This document shows positions 1 through 11,484 of a DNA stretch of 64,000 nt, piece by piece; positions within the stretch are counted from its first letter, which is position 1, and every line of letters starts with the position of its first letter. Both the position numbers and the translations under genes were made by a program. Source of the DNA: an uncultured Clostridium sp. (GTDB lineage Bacteria > Bacillota > Clostridia > Clostridiales > Clostridiaceae); assembly GCF_947072515.1 (NCBI RefSeq), contig NZ_CAMTIG010000004.1:1-64000 (forward strand), in the 5' to 3' direction. Below the pieces are notes generated by a model. The model was not told where the DNA came from and searched no databases. It saw nothing but the letters and a program-made list of their open reading frames with translations.

Positions 1-230
1 AATACTTAGGAATGAATGGAAATATGCAAACTAAGCCACAAATGGAACATAAAATGATGATGGTAACGGCAAATGGATTAAATGTGAGAGCGAAAGCTTC
101 TAAGGATTCAAGCAAATTAGGAATTTTGCCAAAAGGAACAAAAATAACTGTTTTATCAAAAGAAGGAAACTGGTCTAAAATCTCATTCAATGGTAAAACA
201 GGTTATGTAAGTTCACACTATTTAAAATAA
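1..230 (+). CDS. C-terminal end of an SH3-domain cell-wall protein (partial)
   Basis: The reading frame is open from the window edge (codons from base 3, before the first ATG at 12), so this is probably the 3' end of a longer gene. The visible residues form one bacterial SH3 (SH3_3) domain with the usual GLNVRAKAS start and a GYVSSHYLK end. Such domains bind peptidoglycan at the C-terminus of secreted amidases and peptidases. The catalytic part lies outside the window, so the enzyme type is unknown. A strong terminator follows. Confidence 0.8.
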   Translation, partial: YLGMNGNMQTKPQMEHKMMMVTANGLNVRAKASKDSSKLGILPKGTKITVLSKEGNWSKISFNGKTGYVSSHYLK

Positions 231-285
231 TGTAATTAGTATAGTACTGTATTATTGATTTGTCAAATAATGTAGAAAATATATT

Positions 286-321
286 AGACACTTTCAACTC
301 TTTGAAAGTGTCTATTTTTTT
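286..321 (+). terminator. Rho-independent terminator
   Basis: A perfect 12-bp stem (AGACACTTTCAA / TTGAAAGTGTCT) with a 4-nt loop is followed by an A and a run of seven T. It ends the partial SH3 gene and lies just past the stop of the convergent gene at 327. Confidence 0.9.
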
Positions 322-326
322 GAGTT

Positions 327-1289
327 TTAATTTAAAATATCTACTAAAGTGGAGTCACCTGTATGAACAGCAGTTTGAGCTAAAGTACTATTTTCATTAA
401 TAGTTTTGAAAATAGAGTTTGAAGAATTACTAGAAGAAAAATAATCTTCAATCTTAGATTTAGCTCTGTAAAGAAATACATAAATATTATTGAAAAGTCC
501 ATATAGTTGACCATTTTTTTGAAGCTTACATTTGATTTTTAAAGTAAGTTCATCTAAAGATGTTTCTGTAGAGGATTTATTATATGATTGCTGTTGAATC
601 TCTGTCATTAAATCTACTATATCATCTGTTTCCGTAGTAGATAGTGCTATATCATGATTTTCAAGAGTTGAGTTTACCGTATTAGAAACATCAGAACCTT
701 GAATTATATCATTTTCAATAATAGCGAAAACCATGCTAAGTCGAGTTTGGCTGATGTCCTCTGAAGAAGATATTTTAAGAATAAGGTCCATTAAAGAGAT
801 CGATAGTTTGATTTTTTCTGGCGCAATTGTTTTACCTGTGCAATTCTCATATGCAAGAATTATGCTAGGAAAAGAATATAAACCACTAATTTGTGAAGGC
901 GAGGCAATAACAGCGTTAAGATTATCTATGCCACTAGTGATTAGAGCATTAGATAATAGATAATTAGTTATATATGTTAAGTTGATTGTTTTAATATTTA
1001 TGCCACCTTCATTTGTAGGCTGTACATAAGCACAAGATAAATGCTTGTTTTCTGTAGTGTTTTTTAAAAGATTCCTATATGGAATTAAATCATTTTCTTT
1101 AATATTAAGTAGAGTATATGTATCGGAAGATGGGTTAAAAAAATCTAAGATTTCTTTTTGTTGATTAGAATTGATATTTTTACCAATGGTAATAGTATTT
1201 AAAGAGGATGCAAAGGAGTATAGTGAGGGAATTATAAAAATAAAAATGAATATAGTAAGAATTGCTGTAATAGTTCGCTGTGTAGTCAT
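327..1289 (-). CDS. DUF1002-type secreted protein
   Basis: 320 aa with an N-terminal hydrophobic segment (residues about 7-27, ending SFA-SS) that looks like a signal peptide. The central stretch (VQPTNEGGINIKTINLT, then NALITSGIDNLNAVIASP and ISG) matches the pattern of DUF1002 (YpuA-like) proteins of Firmicutes, whose function is unknown. The upstream SD is weak (GCGAG). It is transcribed alone, convergent with the SH3 gene at the left edge and divergent from the SH3-repeat gene at 1513. Family assignment is from pattern recognition only. Confidence 0.65.
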   Translation of the reverse strand: MTTQRTITAILTIFIFIFIIPSLYSFASSLNTITIGKNINSNQQKEILDFFNPSSDTYTLLNIKENDLIPYRNLLKNTTENKHLSCAYVQPTNEGGINIKTINLTYITNYLLSNALITSGIDNLNAVIASPSQISGLYSFPSIILAYENCTGKTIAPEKIKLSISLMDLILKISSSEDISQTRLSMVFAIIENDIIQGSDVSNTVNSTLENHDIALSTTETDDIVDLMTEIQQQSYNKSSTETSLDELTLKIKCKLQKNGQLYGLFNNIYVFLYRAKSKIEDYFSSSNSSNSIFKTINENSTLAQTAVHTGDSTLVDILN

Positions 1290-1424
1290 ATAGTATTCTC
1301 GCTTTCATAAATCTTATTAAAATTATTATATATTTGAAATGTGGCAAATTAATGTTAAAGGACAATAATTTTAAATAAAATAGAAAATTGGTTTAAATTT
1401 AAAGAAAAGAAATAGCTGGGTTTA

Positions 1425-1453
1425 TTGAATTTATATGGGGTGGAAAGTATAAT
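1425..1453 (+). promoter_or_regulatory. SigA-type promoter of the 1513 gene
   Basis: TTGAAT, 17-bp spacer, TATAAT. The arrangement and the flanking GAAAGTATAATTA block are repeated before the paralogue at 2698. Confidence 0.7.
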
Positions 1454-1512
1454 TATATATTATAATACTAAGAAAAATTTTACTAAAGATAAGACGTGTT
1501 GGAGGGATAAAA

Positions 1513-2484
1513 GTGAAGAAGAGGAAATTAGTTACACTTGTAACTAGTGCAGTTGTTACTACAGTGGCGATAATTCCATCTGTAACATCAATGGCTGCTA
1601 CTACTAGTACATCTACAAATACAAAGACAAATCCAGATTATAAAATAGATAAGAGTTCACATGAAGTACATTCATATATAGGTAAAGGAGTTGTTTCATT
1701 CCCAAGCAGTGGATTTACCGATATGATGAGTTCACCAACATGGTATTCAAATGTTACTGGACAAGCAAATGATGAAGTAAGGATTAATATAATACAAAGT
1801 AAAGATGGATGGTATCAAATAGAAACATCAGATAATAAGATAGGTTGGGTTCCAAATGCAAGATTAATTACAAGTTTAAATAATCAATATATTGGAACTG
1901 GTAGAGTGCATCAATATACGGATGTTATGTCTTCTAATACTTGGGATTCAACTGTTTTAGGAACAGTTCCAGCATGTAGTCAAATGAATATAATTGCTGA
2001 AATAAATGGATGGTATGAAGTTGCATATAATGGTAATAGCGGCTGGATTCCTTGTTCAAGAATAACTACAGATCTTAATCAAGATAAACCGGTTATAAAA
2101 AAAGGCATAGTTGAGTTTTGTCAAATACCATATACGTATATAATGACTGAAGGTAATTGGAATAGTGAACTTGCAGGAGCCTTAGATAATGGAACAGAAA
2201 TAGATATTGTAGGTAGTGCAAATGGGTGGTATGAAATAAATCATGGAAATATTACAGCGTGGATACCTAAAAATAGAGTTGCTGCAAGCAATGTGGCTAA
2301 AGTGAAGTTTGACTTAGGCTATAGTGATGTTATGTCAAAAGCTACTTGGTACAGTAATATCCAAGGAGCTATAAATAATGGGACTTCAGTAAAAGTTATA
2401 TCAACAAAGGATGGATGGTCACAAATAGTATATGAAAATGATAGAATTGGATGGATATTATCAAGTAGATTAATTAATGAGTAA
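1513..2484 (+). CDS. Secreted SH3-repeat protein (short paralogue)
   Basis: 323 aa starting at GTG 1513, chosen because a GGAGGG SD lies 6 nt upstream and the start gives a clean signal peptide (basic MKKRK, hydrophobic core, cut near SMAA). After a short linker come four SH3-like repeats of about 62-65 residues, each with a YTDVM(S)..TWYS-type strand and an NGWYEV...GWIPxSR-type end. There is no catalytic domain. The repeats align along their whole length with the last four repeats of the 830-aa protein next door, so this looks like a tandem duplicate that lost or never had the peptidase part. It is probably exported and bound to the wall; the ligand is unknown. Confidence 0.8.
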   Translation: MKKRKLVTLVTSAVVTTVAIIPSVTSMAATTSTSTNTKTNPDYKIDKSSHEVHSYIGKGVVSFPSSGFTDMMSSPTWYSNVTGQANDEVRINIIQSKDGWYQIETSDNKIGWVPNARLITSLNNQYIGTGRVHQYTDVMSSNTWDSTVLGTVPACSQMNIIAEINGWYEVAYNGNSGWIPCSRITTDLNQDKPVIKKGIVEFCQIPYTYIMTEGNWNSELAGALDNGTEIDIVGSANGWYEINHGNITAWIPKNRVAASNVAKVKFDLGYSDVMSKATWYSNIQGAINNGTSVKVISTKDGWSQIVYENDRIGWILSSRLINE

Positions 2485-2612
2485 AGAACATTGTAAAATC
2501 GCTATATAGTAGTATTATTGATAATAATTTGGTAGTTGCAACTATTGTAAACTAATAATCATTCAGTTAAAGATATGTTGAATAAATTCTTTGATAGAAA
2601 TAAATAGGAATA

Positions 2613-2641
2613 TTGTATTTAAATGGAACTGAAAGTATAAT
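2613..2641 (+). promoter_or_regulatory. SigA-type promoter of the 2698 gene
   Basis: TTGTAT, 17-bp spacer, TATAAT in the same sequence context as the promoter at 1425, indicating that the upstream region was duplicated together with the gene. Confidence 0.65.
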
Positions 2642-2697
2642 TAAATATTGGAATAATAAAATTTTAACTAAAGATAAAAAACATTGGAGGAACAAAA

Positions 2698-5190
2698 ATG
2701 AAGAGCAGAAAATTAGTTGCACTTATAACTAGCGCTGTAGTTACTACAGTAGTTATGATTCCATCAGTATCATCATTTGCAGATACTACACAAGGAATAC
2801 CACAAAAAGCTAATAAAGCTATAGTACAAACAAATATAAATAATAAGACTACAGTGGAAAATAATAAAGTAGTAGAGAATAGTAAAGAAAATAATCAAAA
2901 ACAAGCAGTAGTAAATAGTAAAGAAAATAATCAAAAGCAAAATGAACAGTTAAAACAACAAGAATTAAATGCCATTATGACAAATACACAAGAAACAGAT
3001 GGTACAGTACAAAAGGTAGTTATAAGTACAGGAAAAGTAATTAAAACTACAAAAGCTGAAAAAGAAAAAGCTATAGAAACATTTAAAAAGGAAAAATCAG
3101 ATGTTAGTAAGTTAGATTCAAAGAATGAAGGCTTTTCAGTAACTTTTAGTGGATATGATCATGCAACTTGTTATAACGGAGATAACATACATCAACTGAA
3201 GGAGCAAAATAGTTTTGCTTCAAAAACAAATGAAACATTATATAATTATATGCTTAATCCTAATAATAGATGGAATACAGAGAATGAAGCTATAAACTTA
3301 CACAATGGAAATGGAGCAAATGATTGTGCATTTTTTGTTTCATCAGCATTAAGAGGTATTGGAGTAAGTATACCAACTTCTACAGCTAACTGTTGGACAC
3401 TACAAGATAATTTATCTAATTTAGGATGGAATCAAAAGTCTAACTTACAAGGAATGCAACCAGGAGATATAGGGTTTGCTGGGCAAGATGGAGATGCTCA
3501 CACTTATGTGTTTATGGGATGGGCTAATTCAGAGCATACAGTAGCGTGGGTTGCAGATTCACAATGTTGGTGGTTTGGAACAAATATGCATCCAAGAGGA
3601 TTAGATAGTGGCTTAGATATATCACCTACAGTATTTTATTTTACAGCACCTGGTAATCCAGTTACTGCAAATGTTAATACATCTGCAAATGCAAATCCAG
3701 ATTACAAATCATATGGGGTAGGGGTTGTAAATGCAAATGTATTAAACGTTAGAAGTGAACCTAATACTAATTGCTCAATTATAGGGAAAGTATATGCAGG
3801 AAATTTAGTTCAAATATTAGCACAGAATAATAGTTGGGATACTATTAATTACAATGGGAAAAAAGCTTATGTATATGCTCCATTTATAAATGGTTCAGGA
3901 CCAAAGCATCCTAATAATATAACTATTACAAATCCAGCACCAGTAATATATAAAAGTCCACAATACACTAGTTTAGGTACAGGCGTTATTAACCAATATA
4001 CTGATGCTATGGAACATAGTAATTGGGATTGTTCTGTAATTACAACTTTAGATAAAGGAGCAAATGTTACTATAACTGGAGAAGAAAATGGCTGGACTAG
4101 AGTTAATTATGAAAAAGGTTCAGTATGGATTCCTTCTAATAGAGTAACTATTTCTGATACTTATAATATTAAAGCTATGTCAGAAATGGGAACTATAAAT
4201 ATGAAGGGTAATCCATTTACTTATTCAAAGAATGAACCAAGTTGGAATGGTTCAGCAACTTATAAACTAAACAATGGAACAGTTGTAAAAATCACTGGTG
4301 AAGCTAACGGTTGGTATAGAGTAGTAGCTAATAGTCAAACTCAATGGGTTCCAGAAGGAAGAGTTGTAGTAGGAAAAGTAAATTCAGCAATTGGAACTGG
4401 AGTTGTTTCATTCCCTAGTTGTGGATATACAGATGTAATGAGTGAAGGAACTTGGTATTCAAGTGTTGTAGGACAAGCAACTGATAATTCAAATGTTAAA
4501 ATCTTAGGTGAAAAAGATGGATGGTATAAAGTAGAAACAGCTAAAAATGAAATCGGATGGATACCATACTCAAGAATAATTACAAATTTAAATAAACAAT
4601 ATGTTGGAACAGGTATAGTAAATCAATATACAGATGTTATGACTTATAATACTTGGTATTCAAATGTATTAGGAACAATATCAGCATCTAATAAAGTTAA
4701 TATAATAACTGAAGTTAATGGATGGTATGAAGTTGCTTATAATGGTAGTACAGGATGGATTCCTTGCTCAAGAATAACTACAGATCTTAATCAAAATAAA
4801 CAGGTTGTAAAAAAGGGAATAGTGGAATTTTCTAAATTACAATATACTGATTTAATGACTAAGGGAACTTGGTATAGTGATATTGCAGGAGTCCTAAACA
4901 ATGGAACAGAAGTATCTATTGTTGGTAGCGCAAATGGGTGGTATGAAATAAATTATGGTAACACTACAGCTTGGGTACCAGAAAATAGAATTGTTACAAA
5001 TCACATATCAAAGGTAAACTTTAATTTAGGATACAGCGATATTATGTCACAAGGTACTTGGTATAGTAAGATTCAAGGTGCTTTAAATAATAATACAGCA
5101 GTAAATGTTATTTCAACAAAAGAGGGATGGTCTCAAATAGTTTATGGAAATAATGAAATTGGTTGGATACCATCAAATAGATTAAAATAA
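2698..5190 (+). CDS. Secreted NlpC/P60-like peptidase with SH3 repeats
   Basis: 830 aa; SD TTGGAGG. The signal peptide (MKSRKLVALITSAVV...SSFA) is closely related to that of the 1513 product. Next come a Gln/Asn/Lys-rich linker (about 30-130) and a domain (about 150-320) with ANDCAFFVSSALRGIG, supplying a candidate nucleophile Cys, and GDAHTYVFMG, supplying a candidate His. This pattern fits NlpC/P60-CHAP-like cysteine peptidases that cut peptidoglycan peptides. A canonical SH3_3 domain follows (NVLNVRSEPN...), then about six diverged SH3-like repeats. It is likely a cell-wall hydrolase or modifying enzyme; the exact peptidase family needs a profile search. A terminator follows. Confidence 0.75.
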   Translation: MKSRKLVALITSAVVTTVVMIPSVSSFADTTQGIPQKANKAIVQTNINNKTTVENNKVVENSKENNQKQAVVNSKENNQKQNEQLKQQELNAIMTNTQETDGTVQKVVISTGKVIKTTKAEKEKAIETFKKEKSDVSKLDSKNEGFSVTFSGYDHATCYNGDNIHQLKEQNSFASKTNETLYNYMLNPNNRWNTENEAINLHNGNGANDCAFFVSSALRGIGVSIPTSTANCWTLQDNLSNLGWNQKSNLQGMQPGDIGFAGQDGDAHTYVFMGWANSEHTVAWVADSQCWWFGTNMHPRGLDSGLDISPTVFYFTAPGNPVTANVNTSANANPDYKSYGVGVVNANVLNVRSEPNTNCSIIGKVYAGNLVQILAQNNSWDTINYNGKKAYVYAPFINGSGPKHPNNITITNPAPVIYKSPQYTSLGTGVINQYTDAMEHSNWDCSVITTLDKGANVTITGEENGWTRVNYEKGSVWIPSNRVTISDTYNIKAMSEMGTINMKGNPFTYSKNEPSWNGSATYKLNNGTVVKITGEANGWYRVVANSQTQWVPEGRVVVGKVNSAIGTGVVSFPSCGYTDVMSEGTWYSSVVGQATDNSNVKILGEKDGWYKVETAKNEIGWIPYSRIITNLNKQYVGTGIVNQYTDVMTYNTWYSNVLGTISASNKVNIITEVNGWYEVAYNGSTGWIPCSRITTDLNQNKQVVKKGIVEFSKLQYTDLMTKGTWYSDIAGVLNNGTEVSIVGSANGWYEINYGNTTAWVPENRIVTNHISKVNFNLGYSDIMSQGTWYSKIQGALNNNTAVNVISTKEGWSQIVYGNNEIGWIPSNRLK

Positions 5191-5197
5191 AGTACAA

Positions 5198-5236
5198 AAG
5201 CTAGTGTAAGTAATAAAAACTTATACTAGCTTTTTA
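5198..5236 (+). terminator. Rho-independent terminator
   Basis: A 13-bp stem (AGCTAGTGTAAGT / ACTTATACTAGCT, one G-U pair) is followed by TTTTT, directly after the stop at 5190. Confidence 0.8.
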
Positions 5237-5276
5237 ATTTATAATAAATCTCTAAAAATATTATCTATATTTATTT

Positions 5277-5336
5277 TTAAATCAGTGAAGACAACACCTC
5301 TATAGTATAAATTTCATTGAAATCTGGAATTCCCAT
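5277..5336 (-). CDS. Possible 19-residue ORF
   Basis: On the minus strand ATG 5336 is preceded by GAGGTG at a 6-7 nt spacing and opens a 19-codon frame, MGIPDFNEIYTIEVLSSLI, ending at TAA 5277-5279. It resembles no family I know. It may be a leader peptide, a small peptide gene or a gene remnant in an otherwise empty 373-bp gap. It is listed for the good SD only. Confidence 0.2.
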   Translation of the reverse strand: MGIPDFNEIYTIEVLSSLI

Positions 5337-5453
5337 TAAAATCACCTCATACTAATTTTTTATTATTTGAAGTATAGCACAAATAATGAAATTTTATAAT
5401 AGTTTAAGAAGATAGAAGGAGTAATGAGAAAAATAAATAATGATAGTTTCGTA

Positions 5454-5482
5454 TTGACAACAGATTTTTCCTTATGTAAAAT
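5454..5482 (+). promoter_or_regulatory. Strong SigA promoter of the GH63 gene
   Basis: TTGACA, 17-bp spacer, TAAAAT with an upstream TG (extended -10), about 80 bp before the ATG at 5564. Confidence 0.75.
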
Positions 5483-5554
5483 GGAAATAAAAGGAAATTA
5501 AATTTGTAAGAGGGTAAGAGCATTAAGACAGTAATATTTAAAATGAGAGGTTAG

Positions 5555-7891
<2,337 letters not shown>

Positions 7892-7902
7892 AAAATAGGT
7901 AT

Positions 7903-7957
7903 AAAAAAAGCGCCTATCCAATCAAGAAAAGAGAGTGATTGGATGGACGTTTTTTTG
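7903..7957. terminator. Bidirectional terminator
   Basis: An imperfect 14-bp stem (CGCCTATCCAATCA / TGATTGGATGGACG) has seven A on its left and seven T on its right. It can therefore terminate both the GH63 gene and the convergent gene at 7965. Confidence 0.75.
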
Positions 7958-7964
7958 TTTGATT

Positions 7965-8240
7965 TTAAAGTTCTACGATACTAGTTAAATTTACATAGTT
8001 TGCAAGAACTACTTCATCATCTCCAGCTGGTATTGTTACAGTGAATGATATTTTTAAACGATCTTCATCACAATCATCAACAATTACAACCATGCTTCCA
8101 TTTGCAACAAATGATTCTAAGTTATCAAGGCTTTCAATATCTTGACATCCGAAGTCTTGTAATTTATCTCTTAAGTCTAGTAGACTCATTTCCTTACCAA
8201 TTAATTCTGCTTTCATTTCTTTTAATAAACCTTTTTTCAT
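7965..8240 (-). CDS. Small acidic protein of unknown function
   Basis: 91 aa, with an SD-like AAAGGTAGGT upstream on the minus strand. It has no signal peptide or membrane segment. The C-terminal half looks like a small beta-rich domain (MVVIVDDCDEDRLKISFTVTIPAGDDEVV) and the N-terminal half is helical and charged. I do not recognise the family. It stands alone between a terminator and an intergenic region, and is probably cytosolic. Confidence 0.7.
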   Translation of the reverse strand: MKKGLLKEMKAELIGKEMSLLDLRDKLQDFGCQDIESLDNLESFVANGSMVVIVDDCDEDRLKISFTVTIPAGDDEVVLANYVNLTSIVEL

Positions 8241-8563
8241 ATTAAACGACCTACCTTTAACTTTTATTTACTCCATCTTGAGTTATTTATTTACAGTATT
8301 TCTATTTCCTATAATTAATTGTAAGGCAATAAAATATCGGTGTCAAAAATATTGGGAAATATATACATTGAATAAATTGTTAAATAAAAAGAATAATTAT
8401 GCAAAATTATTGGAATATCGTGCATTAAAAGCTATCTATTTCTAGAGAAGTTTTTATGTTGTGCAAAATTATACAAAGAGATAAAGAGAAAATTTCTGTT
8501 ATAATAAAACAGTAAAAGGGTAATAATTACAAATAAATAAATTTAAGGAAGAGTGGGACGAGA
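8241..8563. other. 323-bp intergenic region between divergent genes
   Basis: No coding potential seen. Near its right end is TGT-TATAAT (8497-8505), an extended -10 element about 60 bp before the ATG at 8564. No convincing -35 lies at 17 bp. I see no further conserved structure. Confidence 0.5.
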
Positions 8564-9121
8564 ATGTTAAGAATAAGTGGAAACGTAGGTTTTTTTATAG
8601 TAATTATATGTTTAGTAATTTATGAAGTATTTAGGTTTGTTTATAAAAGAAAAGATAGAGGATTAAAAGAGATAATAGTAAATTCTTTATTTAAGATATA
8701 TTTAGCTCTTGTAGCTTCAAAGGTTTATTTTCCTATGGTTATTGGCTTTGGAGAAAACTTGAAATTTAATTTACCTAAGATATGGTTAAGGCCTTTATGG
8801 AGTATAAAGCAATATATTATAAGTGGTGGAATGGAAAATTGTATTTATTTAGTTGTAGGAAATATATTATTGTTAGTTCCATTTGGAATCTTTTTAGGGT
8901 ATTACTACAATAGAAATTTAAAAGAAATTACTATAATGTGTTTATTAATCAGTACATTTATAGAAGCAACACAGCTAATAATATCTTTAGTTATACCAAA
9001 TACTATGAGGTTTTTTGAAATAAATGACATAATCTTAAATACACTAGGTGGAGTGATAGGTTATGTACTATATAAAGGAATTGTAGAGGGCAACTGGGCT
9101 TTAAGAAAGAGAAGAGCCTAA
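8564..9121 (+). CDS. VanZ-like membrane protein
   Basis: 185 aa with about four or five membrane helices. The central and C-terminal pattern GNILLLVPFGIFLG, a Glu-x-x-Gln pair in IEATQLI, then FFEINDIILNTLGGVIGY matches the VanZ-like domain. VanZ gives low-level teicoplanin resistance in enterococci; most clostridial homologues are uncharacterised, so a resistance role should not be assumed. The SD lies at GGAAGAG. The neighbouring genes give no functional hint. Confidence 0.85.
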   Translation: MLRISGNVGFFIVIICLVIYEVFRFVYKRKDRGLKEIIVNSLFKIYLALVASKVYFPMVIGFGENLKFNLPKIWLRPLWSIKQYIISGGMENCIYLVVGNILLLVPFGIFLGYYYNRNLKEITIMCLLISTFIEATQLIISLVIPNTMRFFEINDIILNTLGGVIGYVLYKGIVEGNWALRKRRA

Positions 9122-9192
9122 AGTCATTTGCATAAAGAACCTTTAGTAGGCTAAAATAAAAATATAGATATAGAGTTAAAGGAAGTGAGTAA

Positions 9193-10296
9193 ATGGAATA
9201 CGGAGAGTTTTTTGGAAGTATAGAAGATAAGAAAATTTTTAATACGACTGGTATTTGTAATGAAAAGAAGCATTATATGGTTAATATAGATTCTAAGTTG
9301 AAAAAGATTGTAAAGCTTGTTCAGGAAGAAAAATATTTTGTAATAAATAGACCTAGACAATATGGAAAAACTACAACATTAAATAAATTAGATAAGATTT
9401 TAAGAAGTAGATATGTTGTTATAAAAATAAATTTTGAAGGTATGGACTCTGAATTTGAAAATGAAAAACGCTTTTGTAAAAGATTAATTGAAGAGTTTGA
9501 AAATGAATTGAAAATAGAACTCGAAAAAGTGGATTCTATTTATTTATTATCAAAGTTAATTCAAAAAATAAGTTTAGATAAAGAAATAGTTTTAATTATT
9601 GATGAAGTTGATAGAGCTTCAAATAATGAACTGTTTTTAGAGTTCTTAGGAATGCTTAGAGCATTATATTTAGCTAGAGAAATGGATGACAAAAAGACCT
9701 TTAAAGCAGTTATATTAGCAGGAGTTCATGATATAAAAAATCTAAAGCTTAAATTTAGAGAAGAAAAAGAAATAAGATATAATTCACCATGGAATATAGC
9801 AGCAGACTTTAAGGTGGACATGAGTTTTAACGAAAAAGAAATAGAAAGTATGATTATAGAGTATGCTGAAGAAAATAAATTAAATATAGATACTGAAAAA
9901 ATAAGTAAAGAGATTTATAAATTTACATCAGGGTATCCATTTTTAGTGTCTAGGATTTGTAAGATTATTGATGAAGATATTTTAAAAGATAAAAATACCA
10001 TATGGAAAGAAATACACATTCAAAGAGCCGTAAAAATAATTCTTGAGGAGAATAATACACTTTTTGATGATTTAATAAAAAATATTCAAAATAACAAGGA
10101 GCTGAGAGAGTATCTATATAATATTTTAGTATTAAATACACCTTCTATATTTAATATAGATAATCCGGTAATAAGCCTTGGATTTATGTATGGATATTTA
10201 GATAAAGATGAAGATAATAATGTTGTTATCTCAAATAGAATTATAAAAGAAAGAATTTATAATAATCTTATTTCCAGAGTTGAAACAAGGTTATAA
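9193..10296 (+). CDS. AAA-like ATPase (AAA_35 type)
   Basis: 367 aa, soluble. It has a Walker A at about residue 53 (RPRQYGKTT, the Gln-Tyr variant of the RPRxxGKT family) and a Walker B near 133 (IVLIIDEVD). A later FTSGYPFLVSRICKII segment is typical of the C-terminal lid of AAA-like/STAND-related ATPases. There is no fused nuclease domain, unlike many AAA plus PD-(D/E)XK proteins with a similar Walker A. Client and role are unknown; relatives occur near mobile elements and in signalling or defence contexts. It is followed by a perfect-stem terminator. Confidence 0.75.
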   Translation: MEYGEFFGSIEDKKIFNTTGICNEKKHYMVNIDSKLKKIVKLVQEEKYFVINRPRQYGKTTTLNKLDKILRSRYVVIKINFEGMDSEFENEKRFCKRLIEEFENELKIELEKVDSIYLLSKLIQKISLDKEIVLIIDEVDRASNNELFLEFLGMLRALYLAREMDDKKTFKAVILAGVHDIKNLKLKFREEKEIRYNSPWNIAADFKVDMSFNEKEIESMIIEYAEENKLNIDTEKISKEIYKFTSGYPFLVSRICKIIDEDILKDKNTIWKEIHIQRAVKIILEENNTLFDDLIKNIQNNKELREYLYNILVLNTPSIFNIDNPVISLGFMYGYLDKDEDNNVVISNRIIKERIYNNLISRVETRL

Positions 10297-10350
10297 AGAA
10301 GTTTAGATATCTGAAAAATGAAAATGAGTTTATAGATATTTAAAGTAAGG

Positions 10351-10397
10351 AAAGCACTTATCTAATCAAAATGAATTGTTTAGATAAGTGCTTTTAT
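10351..10397 (+). terminator. Rho-independent terminator
   Basis: A perfect 15-bp stem (AAAGCACTTATCTAA / TTAGATAAGTGCTTT) is followed by TTTTATT. The remaining 230 bp to the next gene hold no other clear signal apart from an AT-rich region with TATGATAATATAAC, a possible promoter. Confidence 0.85.
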
Positions 10398-10626
10398 TAT
10401 TTATTTGTGTTTTGTATTTAGTATACGTAAAAATTAGTATATTAATGATGTGATGGAAAGACATTAATAGATAATATACGAAATATATTAAAAAAAATTA
10501 AAGTATTAGTTGAAGGTAGGATGGAATAAATATAATAAAATTGAAAAGAAAAAAAGTATGAATGAAGTATGATAATATAACTTTGCATTAAAAATAGCAA
10601 TAGAAGAAGTAGTAGTAGGGGGAAAA

Positions 10627-11277
10627 ATGAAAATTTTAAAAAGAATAATAATGACAATATTACTTATAGTAATATGGCCTATAGGGCTAATTTTTTTAGT
10701 AAAATCTAAAATAGGAATTAAGAAAAAAATAATTATAGGGGTAATTACGTTTATAATATTTTTAGTGTTTTGGGGAGCACAGTTTTTAATGAAATATATG
10801 GAGGTAAAAGAAGAAGCACAATATATGACGATGCAAAATAAATATATTGATAATGTTATAAATACTTCAGTAGAAAATATAAAAGGGTATGATAAAAATA
10901 AAATATATAGTTCAAATAAAGTTATAAATTATTTAGCGAATGCATACGTGTATACAATTAATGGAGAAAATAAAATAGCAGATGCAATACAAGATAAAAT
11001 TGATAATAAAATATCAGAAAAAGATTTTGTGAAAATAATAAATAATGAGGATAGAATATTAACTACATTTAGTGATGGGGCAGAAGAATTATGGCACAGT
11101 GGATATTTAAGTAAAAGTGATAAATATAGAAGTTCTATTGTTAGTGATTCAATTGATGTATTAATAGATATAAATAAGAATTTTATAATAGAGGGAATAA
11201 ACTCGGATACAATAAAAGATTTTGATGTAAAAACAGGGGAAGTCAGTAAGATAATGAAAAATGTTATAAATAATTAA
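10627..11277 (+). CDS. Membrane-anchored protein of unknown function
   Basis: 216 aa; SD AGGGGG. Two hydrophobic segments occupy residues about 7-24 and 34-52 (the second ending VFWGAQFLM). A hydrophilic, Lys/Asn/Ile-rich domain of about 160 residues follows, probably extracytoplasmic and mostly helical. I recognise no family. It is isolated between terminators. Confidence 0.65.
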   Translation: MKILKRIIMTILLIVIWPIGLIFLVKSKIGIKKKIIIGVITFIIFLVFWGAQFLMKYMEVKEEAQYMTMQNKYIDNVINTSVENIKGYDKNKIYSSNKVINYLANAYVYTINGENKIADAIQDKIDNKISEKDFVKIINNEDRILTTFSDGAEELWHSGYLSKSDKYRSSIVSDSIDVLIDINKNFIIEGINSDTIKDFDVKTGEVSKIMKNVINN

Positions 11278-11317
11278 ACTAAGAAATAGTAATAGGTTTT
11301 AGATTAATATAAAAAAG

Positions 11318-11355
11318 ATTAAAGGAGTTTCCATGTGGGAATTCCTTTAATTTAT
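11318..11355 (+). terminator. Weak terminator-like hairpin
   Basis: An imperfect stem (ATTAAAGGAGTTTCC / GGGAATTCCTTTAAT) lies after the 10627 gene. The T tract is broken (TTTAT), so termination may be partial. Confidence 0.45.
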
Positions 11356-11484
11356 ATAGAATGATTTACGTTGTTTGAATATATTGAACTTAATTTTATG
11401 TTGAATTTTATATTTGAGATATAGAGAAATCATTTTTTAAAATACTTGAAATTTAGTTAATTTAGAATTATAAGGATACAAAAT

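Noticed and set aside
733..963. 76-codon plus-strand frame inside the DUF1002 gene
   Set aside because: It lies fully antisense to a better gene with signal peptide and family pattern, and has no SD.
1480..1492. TTTTACTAAAG before the SH3-repeat genes and TTTTTACTAAAT near 29416 as galactose operators
   Set aside because: Single half-sites without the inverted partner at 22-23 bp; expected by chance in this base composition.
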